Source: UBA1672 sp964587815
GTDB lineage: Bacteria > Pseudomonadota > Alphaproteobacteria > Micavibrionales > Micavibrionaceae
Reading direction: 5' to 3'
DNA length: 56,082 nucleotides
NCBI GenBank assembly: GCA_964587815.1
Contig: CAZPMH010000013.1
Location: 1-56,082 of the forward strand
Below are positions 50,002 to 56,082 of this stretch, in pieces. A program made the position numbers and the translations under genes. The notes under the pieces are model-generated. The model worked only from the letters and a program-made list of their open reading frames with translations, did not search any database and had not been told where the DNA came from. How positions within the stretch are numbered: position 1 is the first letter of the stretch; every line of letters begins with the position of its first letter.

Positions 50002-50840
50002 GCCCTTCTTTTGGCTTTTCTCAATGCCCAGTATAAGGGCGGGGCAAAGCGGCGTATGTTCCAGATCAGTGTTTGTAAGAATAATATCCATAAATTTTTA
50101 TGAACGGGAAGCATGTCGAGCTTTTCTCGAATGATATATTGCTCACGCCTGCCTTTGGCGGCTTGTTTTTGCGAGAGGCCGCCTTGTTCAAAGATACATA
50201 TCGGTTTCGGGATGTATCGGATTTTTTTCGCGTGCAGCAGAAACCGTACTGTAAAATCATAATCTGCGGCAACATCATAAAGCAGGCTGTAGCTGAGCTT
50301 GAAATCACGGATGCTGTGGCGGCGGTAAAACATGGCCTGATGGTGGGTGATCATGCCCCATGGTAACTCCTTATATCGGCGCGCGGGTTTGAGTTCTGCC
50401 TTGCCGTTTTTTAAGGGTTCAAGGGCGTCACCGTAGATAAATTCAGGCTTTTTCACCGCGCAAGGTTCTATGATTTCCAAAATATCAGGTGATGCCAATT
50501 CGTCGCCTGCGTTTAAGAATAAAATGTAGTGACCGCGTGCCTCGCTTATGCCTGTGTTCATGGCATCGTAAATGCCTTCATCATATTCACTGATAAAGCG
50601 GAAAGGGTTTTGCGCTGTGCGTGTTTCGCTGCGGCGCTCTCGTAAGACGTCCAGTGTGCCGTCTGTTGACTTGCCATCGATGACGATCCATTCGAAATCT
50701 GTGAAGGTTTGCGCATCGACGGAGTGCATTGTTTTCTTCAGGCCCTCACAATTATCTTTGGTTATTGTGACGATTGAGAAAAGAGGAAAGTGTTTGTCTA
50801 ACACGGATTGTTTTACAGCTTTGTTTGGTTCTTCTGTCAT
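49998..50840 (-). CDS. Glycosyltransferase family 2 protein
   Basis: A 280-residue GT2 enzyme. The opening FSIVTITKDNCEGLKKTMHSVDAQTF, then EWIVIDGKSTDGTLDVL, SEYDEGIYDAMNTGISEARG and YILFLNAGDEL place it with bacterial GT2 sugar transferases of the WcaA type. It follows the Wza-like gene on the minus strand with 11 bp between them, so it is probably co-transcribed with the exporter. It converges on the WaaE-like gene, and the two stop codons overlap by 4 bp. Sugar specificity unknown. Confidence 0.88.
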   Translation of the reverse strand: MTEEPNKAVKQSVLDKHFPLFSIVTITKDNCEGLKKTMHSVDAQTFTDFEWIVIDGKSTDGTLDVLRERRSETRTAQNPFRFISEYDEGIYDAMNTGISEARGHYILFLNAGDELASPDILEIIEPCAVKKPEFIYGDALEPLKNGKAELKPARRYKELPWGMITHHQAMFYRRHSIRDFKLSYSLLYDVAADYDFTVRFLLHAKKIRYIPKPICIFEQGGLSQKQAAKGRREQYIIREKLDMLPVHKNLWILFLQTLIWNIRRFAPPLYWALRKAKRRA

Positions 50841-50851
50841 CTTTTTCGCGT

Positions 50852-53389
50852 TTAATCGTCTTGTATTTCGTCGATGAAAACAGATGTTATCGCAATGCTG
50901 GTTAAAATTTGACCAATATCTTTTGCGCTTTCGATAAAGTCAAAGGGCTTCGGGTCTCGCGGGACGACGATAGCAGAGCCGGGCGGAACGAGAAGCGCGG
51001 TGTGGTTCCAGGCGCTGACCTTTAGCGGTTGCGCGCTGCCGTCAGGATGAAGCAAGAAGGCACGTTTTTTGTCAGCGAAATAGCTGAAGCCGCCGGCTTC
51101 CATAATGTAATCACGTGGTGATTTATCTTGCGTGAATTGCAGGGTGGCCGGGGAGAGGACTTCACCTGTGACACGCACGGTCAACGGGCGCTTGGGGATG
51201 TAGATGCGGTCGCCTTTTTCCAAGAGCATGTCCAGTTCAGGGCGCATATCCAATACTACGGGGTCGGTTTCAACGGTAATCCGACCGACGGCTTCGATGT
51301 TTTCCAGTTGTTTGGCAAGTGTTTGTACCAGTTCGATTTGTGTGGAATCGGGTGCATTTTTATCATTCTGTACGGCAGCGGCGAGGCGTTGTTTCATATT
51401 TACTGCGGCGGCGCGGAATTGCATTTCTTCCGTTCGGCGTGCTGATTCGCGGCTGAAAATCGCGCCCGCGGGGTATGCTGTATCTTTTAGTCCACCTGCG
51501 CGCCTGATAATGTCGGATACTTTTTCTCCCGGCATTAGGTCGTATTCGCCTGGGTTAAAAACTTCACCTGCGACAAGAATGGCGTTGTTCTTCACTTTTT
51601 CGAATTTTTGTTTGATGTTTACGGAGTCGCCCGGCCTGAGGATTATAGTTTCAGCCGATGTGCTTGTTAAATCAATGGTGCGATGCTGACTGTGTGATGT
51701 GTTGAAGTTTACAGGCTCTATCTGCGATGTGCGTGCTTTGGGGCGTGAAATAATTTCAATTTGTTTGCGGTCTGCGTTTGAGGTTAAGCCCCCTGCTGTT
51801 GCAATGATGTGGCTGAGGCTTACGCCATCAGCGATAGGGTAGGAGGCAGGCTTGTGAACGGCGCCGCGCAGAGTGATGAATCTGTCTTTTAGATAGAGTT
51901 TTAGAGCCTGGTCGTTTTGAATTTCTTCTGGCGCTCCTTTGATGTTTATTTTGGTGTTTGTGATCCTTTCCGTATCGCTATATGTTTTTTCTTTAAGCCC
52001 TTGAATATAATTATTAGATAGAAGAATTACTGAGTCGTTTTCCAGTAATCTTATATCTGTTTCTTTATTCAATACGGAACGTATGGAAAAATTTACAAAT
52101 GTGTATGTTAGCTGTGTTTTATTCCACCTTTTTATCACGCCGATTGGGGCGTAGATGTCTTTGCTGATCATGTCCGGTGATGCGATCAGGCTTGCCAATG
52201 TTTTGTGTTTGTTTATATCGTAGGTTCCTGCTGCGGTGGTTTGGCCGATCAGCTCAATTGTGCCTTGTCGAACGTCCTCACCTTTTAAAACATTCAAGAT
52301 TGCGCCATCATCGAACTGACGAAGGAAGGGGTCTGTGATTTGGGCTATGTTTTCTTTACCGTTGTTGCTCAATGTTGATTTCATAAAACGGTTTTGCCCT
52401 TGGGTTAATACGCCGCCGGCAAGACTGAGCATTTGATTAAGGCTTAGTTTTTCGCTGGCGTTGTTGATCAGACTTTGTGCTCTTGACCCTTGAGGTTTGA
52501 TTTCAAAAATGCCGCTTCTTTTTACCGCGCCTGTGACGGCAACGGTTGGACCGATCGGTGGAATGATGAGGCGATCACCATCTTTTAGTGTTAAATCAAT
52601 GTTTTGGTTGTTTCCCAGCAGGATATCATACAGGTCGATTATTGTGCTTTTGCCGTTGCGCACACGTTTTATACGGCGTAGGGAGCCGTCTTTGTTAATG
52701 CCGCCTGATTTTTCAATCGCATCGATTGCGCTGTGGAAGGCATTGAGAGTTTTGCGTCCCGGCTTGCCGACATTGCCGATAACCAGCACATTAATTTGAC
52801 GAACGGATGACAGAGAGATGAAGGCCTTTGTGTTATATGCGGCTTCGGCCTGCGCATTCACGGCGTTTCGCACTTGTTCTATCGTGCGGCCTGCGGCGGG
52901 GATGGGGGCGAACTCTTTTATAATCAGCATGCCACGCGTATCGACCTTATATGTGTCTTGATCTGTTCTTTGGCCTGTGAAGGTGATGAGGAGCTCATCC
53001 CCTGTACCGAGGATAAAGTTATCTTGCACAGCCCCTAGCGGAGCGGTGTCTTGTTTGCGTCCGTCAGAAATGGCCTCATCATGCTGATTGAACAGATCGT
53101 AGCCAAATTGTTTGAGATCAGCGTCCTCTTGAACGCGTTTGGCGTAGACGTCTTCCAGAGCGGATGGTTTGTCTTCTTCTGTTTTTTGTGTGTCGTTCGC
53201 TTGATGCTGCGTGTTATTCAGGGGGGCGGGCCAAGGCCGATCAATATCCGATTGTGGGGCGGTTTGTTGCGGGAGAACAGGCGCGGGCAGGTATGGTACG
53301 GGCGGATTTGATTGCGCAAGTGCGGTTACCGATGTTCCGGAAAGAAAGCCGATGAGAAGAAGTTTTTTCGTTTTTTGCAAAGACGGCAT
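50852..53389 (-). CDS. Wza-like polysaccharide export protein with multiple SLBB domains
   Basis: An 845-residue outer-membrane polysaccharide exporter of the OPX family. A signal peptide (about 1-26, ending ALAQ) and a Pro-rich spacer precede the Poly_export domain beginning at about 125 (NFILGTGDELLITFTGQ, GMLIIKEFAPIPAAGRTIEQV), then several SLBB repeats recognisable by the pattern V-x-V-x-G-x-V-x-x-P-G (VLVIGNVGKPGRKTL, VAVTGAVKRSGIFEI, FITLRGAVHKPASYPI, ILVAGEVFNPGEYDL, VRVTGEVLSPATLQF). At least five repeats make it much larger than E. coli Wza (379). It is transcribed divergently from the plus-strand glycan genes' direction and followed by a GT2 gene. No lipobox Cys is obvious. Confidence 0.88.
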   Translation of the reverse strand: MPSLQKTKKLLLIGFLSGTSVTALAQSNPPVPYLPAPVLPQQTAPQSDIDRPWPAPLNNTQHQANDTQKTEEDKPSALEDVYAKRVQEDADLKQFGYDLFNQHDEAISDGRKQDTAPLGAVQDNFILGTGDELLITFTGQRTDQDTYKVDTRGMLIIKEFAPIPAAGRTIEQVRNAVNAQAEAAYNTKAFISLSSVRQINVLVIGNVGKPGRKTLNAFHSAIDAIEKSGGINKDGSLRRIKRVRNGKSTIIDLYDILLGNNQNIDLTLKDGDRLIIPPIGPTVAVTGAVKRSGIFEIKPQGSRAQSLINNASEKLSLNQMLSLAGGVLTQGQNRFMKSTLSNNGKENIAQITDPFLRQFDDGAILNVLKGEDVRQGTIELIGQTTAAGTYDINKHKTLASLIASPDMISKDIYAPIGVIKRWNKTQLTYTFVNFSIRSVLNKETDIRLLENDSVILLSNNYIQGLKEKTYSDTERITNTKINIKGAPEEIQNDQALKLYLKDRFITLRGAVHKPASYPIADGVSLSHIIATAGGLTSNADRKQIEIISRPKARTSQIEPVNFNTSHSQHRTIDLTSTSAETIILRPGDSVNIKQKFEKVKNNAILVAGEVFNPGEYDLMPGEKVSDIIRRAGGLKDTAYPAGAIFSRESARRTEEMQFRAAAVNMKQRLAAAVQNDKNAPDSTQIELVQTLAKQLENIEAVGRITVETDPVVLDMRPELDMLLEKGDRIYIPKRPLTVRVTGEVLSPATLQFTQDKSPRDYIMEAGGFSYFADKKRAFLLHPDGSAQPLKVSAWNHTALLVPPGSAIVVPRDPKPFDFIESAKDIGQILTSIAITSVFIDEIQDD

Positions 53390-53494
53390 TGATGTCCCGA
53401 TGTGGTCACACGTTCTTTTGCAATAGTACAGTGTTGTTTGGGGTAAGTAAATTGCCTTAGGAAAGGCAGGTATTATGCTTCTTTTTGTTGGGAT

Positions 53495-55117
53495 TTATTC
53501 AGCGTTGTCTTGAACGGATGTTTCGGTTTTGCGACTTTTCTTTCTGCGCTCTTTATGTTTGCGCGCATTTTCTTGAATGGAGAATGCGATAGACGTTATG
53601 TAACTGTTTATGCGCTTATAGTCTCTGATAATGTCTGTATGGAGTGCGCTTGTCACTTTTGTTTCAGGGATGCCTTGGCGTAACCTTTGGAAATGGTTTT
53701 CCGTGCTTTCAATGGCAGCCTGGCGCATTTCAGCCTTTCCTTCTATAAGTTGGCGTGCGAGTTTATGGTCTTCTGACATGAAAATGGCCTGTGCTAATTT
53801 CATGTTTTCCAGAACGCTTCGGTGATAGTCCTGTATTTCTTTGAAGCCTTCGTCTGAGAACCTCTTTTGCTTTTCTATTTTGGTTTTGATGATTTCCACA
53901 AGGCTGTGGTCAACAATATCGCCGATATGTTCCAAATTGGTTGAAAAAGACAGAATTTGGATGAAGCGATCTGACTCCTTCGGGTCTAGCGCGTTTTCAG
54001 TAATTTTCGTTAGGTAAAGCTTGATGTTGTTGTGCAGTGTATCTACTCGATCGTCATCTTTTCTGATGCGTTTTAAGATTGCAGGATCTTCTTTTTTTAA
54101 TGCGGTCATTGCATTGTCCAGCATGCCTTCGACGATTTTTGCGATACGTAGTGTTTCGCGCGCTGCGCAAGCCAAGGCTATTGTTGGTGATTCTAAGGAT
54201 GATTCATCAAGATAGAGTGGTTTTTCTTCTTCATTATCATCTTTTTTGTCTTCTTTTACGATCACGGTGCACAGTTTTGACAATGGCCCGATCAAAGGAA
54301 GGAAGATAAGAGCCAGGCCGACATTAAATGCGGTGTGGAAATGAATCAGTTCGCGCGCACCGGCCAGATCAACAGTGGAGAAGAATTTGGCGATTAGCCC
54401 GAGGAAGGGCAGGGTGATGATGATGCAAGTAATACGCATGATCATATTGCCGATTGTAATGCGCCGTGCATTTGCGTTCATTGTGAATGTTACGGCGTAG
54501 GTGATGACCGCACCGCCGAGATTCGCGCCCAGAATTAGCAGCAACCCTAAGTTCATGGTAATCAAGCCGCTTGCAGTAAAGGAGGCTATGATAAGAACAG
54601 CGGCCAAGGAAGAGTGCAGGAGCCATGTTATCAGAGCCATAACTATAAGGGCCAAGACAGGTTCGCGCTCAAGTGGCTGCAAGATAATGGGCAGGATTTC
54701 CGATTGCCCTAGAGGGGAGGCGCTTTGTTTTATCAATGATAAAGATAAAAGAACCAGACCGAGCCCGATGATTGCGCGTGCAATGTGACGACCGCGCCCC
54801 GTATGTTCATACTTATGGTGTGCCGCGACGCCGACAACAAGAAGGAGAGGGGTTAGCCACGATAAGTCAAAGGTCAGAATTTGCGCGACCAGTGTAGTGC
54901 CGATATCAGCGCCAATAATAACCGCGAGTGATGCAGCCAGACCGATCATGCCTTTTGATGCAAAGGATGCGCAGATCATGGTTGTCGCGGTTGAGCTTTG
55001 CAGGATTGTTGTTACGCCTAATCCTGCGGCGAAGGCTTTGAGGCGTTTGTCCGTGCTGTTTGCGATTATCTTTTGCAAGGATGTTGCATAGGCGCGTGTG
55101 ACGCCGAGTTTAATCAT
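53495..55117 (-). CDS. Na/Pi cotransporter family protein with PhoU-like tail
   Basis: A 540-residue protein counted from ATG 55117. The transport part has the NptA signature QSSTATT at residue 40 (FAAGLGVTTILQSSTATTMICASF), with a second pseudo-repeat around ITWLLHSSLAAVLIIASF. From about 315 a PhoU-like helical regulatory domain follows (TIALACAARETLRIAKIVEGM, FSTNLEHIGDIVDHSLVEI). It moves phosphate with sodium, or an ion pair of that type. The in-frame sequence upstream of ATG 55117 still encodes the expected first helix (LNIIGAVAVLLWGTR) up to an in-frame stop, but without ATG, GTG or TTG. The true start is therefore uncertain and may be non-canonical. Confidence 0.85.
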   Translation of the reverse strand: MIKLGVTRAYATSLQKIIANSTDKRLKAFAAGLGVTTILQSSTATTMICASFASKGMIGLAASLAVIIGADIGTTLVAQILTFDLSWLTPLLLVVGVAAHHKYEHTGRGRHIARAIIGLGLVLLSLSLIKQSASPLGQSEILPIILQPLEREPVLALIVMALITWLLHSSLAAVLIIASFTASGLITMNLGLLLILGANLGGAVITYAVTFTMNANARRITIGNMIMRITCIIITLPFLGLIAKFFSTVDLAGARELIHFHTAFNVGLALIFLPLIGPLSKLCTVIVKEDKKDDNEEEKPLYLDESSLESPTIALACAARETLRIAKIVEGMLDNAMTALKKEDPAILKRIRKDDDRVDTLHNNIKLYLTKITENALDPKESDRFIQILSFSTNLEHIGDIVDHSLVEIIKTKIEKQKRFSDEGFKEIQDYHRSVLENMKLAQAIFMSEDHKLARQLIEGKAEMRQAAIESTENHFQRLRQGIPETKVTSALHTDIIRDYKRINSYITSIAFSIQENARKHKERRKKSRKTETSVQDNAE

Positions 55118-55498
55118 GCGTGTTCCCCACAGGAGAACAGCGACAGCACCAATGATGTTGAGTAATGTTAATGTGACAGAGATTTTGAGCCCCTTGGTGT
55201 TTACTTTTTTATTCTTACTTAATTAGTAGGGATATAATGAAATCTTTTTAAACGCAATGCAGTTTGCAGTTATCAGGCGCGATTATACCCAGAATGTAAT
55301 TTGTTTTGCCTTGGTTCAGGTTTTATGCGGAATCATTTTTAACGTGGCGTGATTACAGGCGCGCCTTTTAAAAACATTTTTATATTCTTGAGTGCTGACA
55401 CGGCGCACTATCGTGTCAAAGCCAAGGTGAGATTCATCTTTGATGTATATTTATTCCAAGTATTTTCTGCGGTTTTCTGCGCATTCCGAGGATGGCGT
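55118..55498. other. Gap between the Na/Pi gene and the rRNA promoter
   Basis: I see no full gene here. About 90 bp next to the Na/Pi gene (55118-55210, minus strand) still encode the expected first transmembrane segment of that protein, so its coding part may reach into it. The remainder is AT-rich and shows no protein I can recognise. It probably holds the promoter of the Na/Pi gene. Confidence 0.5.
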
Positions 55499-55558
55499 AA
55501 AAAAAAATTAAAAAAATGTAAAAACATGTTTGACAGGTGCAGAGGATGTGGGTATAAC
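55499..55558 (+). promoter_or_regulatory. rRNA P1 promoter with A-tract UP element
   Basis: TTGACA (55530-55535), a 17-bp spacer and TATAAC (55553-55558) form a near-consensus sigma-70 promoter. An A-rich tract from 55499 to 55525 sits where an UP element would bind the alpha C-terminal domain. A CCCCTCTC discriminator follows the -10 box. The start site should be near 55565, about 460 bp before the 16S gene. Consensus elements of this kind are usual for rRNA operons. Confidence 0.85.
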
Positions 55559-56028
55559 CCCTCTCACGCTCTTGGAACGACAGGCCAACACCCGAAGGGA
55601 AGAGAGGGAAAATGTTTCAGTAAGATGATGCTAATATAAATATCTTTTTACTCAAATATTTTGGTTGACAGTTTAAGCATGTATGTGTTTTTATCTTGTC
55701 ATTAATCTAAATTTTTGAAACTGATGCTCGATGGTGGCGAAAACTATCAGAGAGATCACGGTTCTTGTACATCGTAAATAGGAAAGAAGAGATACGCAGG
55801 CAGCAGTTCTTCGAAATGTATTGAATGCATTTATATAAAAGAAGTCTGTTTGTTTTTGTGTATCTTTATTGACGCACGTAATGTGGTGAACATTATATGT
55901 TTATTACATTACAACAGAACGTGGTGTTTGCACCTTGGTGTAAACATTTACAAATGCAAGCAAGCAGATTTTTGAACTTATACTTCAAAAATCAAAAAAG
56001 ATTCTTTTTTGAGTAATTGATGGATCTA
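55559..56028 (+). other. 16S rRNA leader region
   Basis: This is an AT-rich leader with no protein gene that I can see. CCTCTC near 55560 and GAGAGG near 55604 can pair. Near the 3' end, AAAAAAG and CTTTTTT (about 55994-56010) can pair just before the 16S start, plausibly part of the RNase III processing stem. A TTGACA at 55665-55670 has no good -10 partner. No boxA sequence was clear. Confidence 0.5.
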
Positions 56029-56082
56029 AACTTAAGAGTTTGATCCTGGCTCAGAACGAACGCTGGCGGCAGGCCTAACACA
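56029..56082 (+). rRNA. rrs: 16S ribosomal RNA, 5' end (cut by window edge)
   Basis: The last 54 bases match the start of a bacterial 16S rRNA: AGAGTTTGATCCTGGCTCAG (the 27F site) at 56034-56053, followed by AACGAACGCTGGCGGCAGGC and CTAACACA, typical of alphaproteobacteria. The rest of the operon lies outside the window. Confidence 0.97.

Noticed and set aside
55665..55693. Second rRNA promoter from TTGACA at 55665
   Set aside because: No acceptable -10 box is found 16-18 bp downstream.
55118..56028. tRNA genes in the leader before 16S
   Set aside because: No cloverleaf or TTCGAATCC-type T-arm could be found in this stretch.

Overview
The window is chromosomal DNA of an alphaproteobacterium of moderate GC. 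The last 54 bases are the 5' end of a 16S rRNA gene whose opening (GCTGGCGGCAGGCCTAACAC) is typical of that class. The gene order also fits: tsaD and gpsA are divergent from hemC-hemD-mitofilin-hemY, and gapR is present. The species cannot be named from this sequence. No tRNA, CRISPR array or intact insertion sequence was seen.

Positions 1-3000 are accessory. They hold the start of a MobA/VirD2-type relaxase and its MobC partner, a small lipoprotein, a HigB/HigA-like toxin-antitoxin pair with twin operators, and an acidic unknown protein. Positions 3150-11059 form a self-contained heme-acquisition island: hemP, TonB-dependent heme receptor, its own tonB, hemS-like gene, exbB, exbD and hmuTUV. 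Most of its distal genes overlap by ATGA. Two small exported cysteine-containing proteins follow.

Positions 12500-21521 are mixed. A saccharopine dehydrogenase-like/DUF4166 gene appears to be split by a 721-bp segment bounded by a 20-bp direct repeat. After it come an FAD monooxygenase, an MFS transporter, a GgpPS-type phosphatase-GT20 fusion (probably glucosylglycerol osmolyte synthesis), DNA-3-methyladenine glycosylase I and an HExxH protein. Positions 21527-29077 are one giant minus-strand gene. Its 2516-residue product has a pseudopilin-like N-terminus, a long repeat region resembling phage-fibre or YadA-head repeats, an S74 self-cleaving chaperone domain and a C-terminal membrane helix.

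Positions 29195-45669 are mostly housekeeping: UbiB/ABC1, an orphan IcmL-like protein, gapR, acs, gpsA, tsaD, hemC, hemD, mitofilin-like protein, hemY, rhomboid protease and TauE/SafE permease, with several unknown genes. Positions 45723-53389 are a surface-polysaccharide locus on both strands (O-antigen ligase-like, GT4, Wzz-like, two GT2, large Wza-like exporter). A Na/Pi cotransporter follows, then about 0.9 kb of leader with a strong rRNA promoter before the 16S gene.

Heme import and heme synthesis both lie here, in separate transcription units. The most unusual items are the giant pilin/S74 protein and the split dehydrogenase gene.
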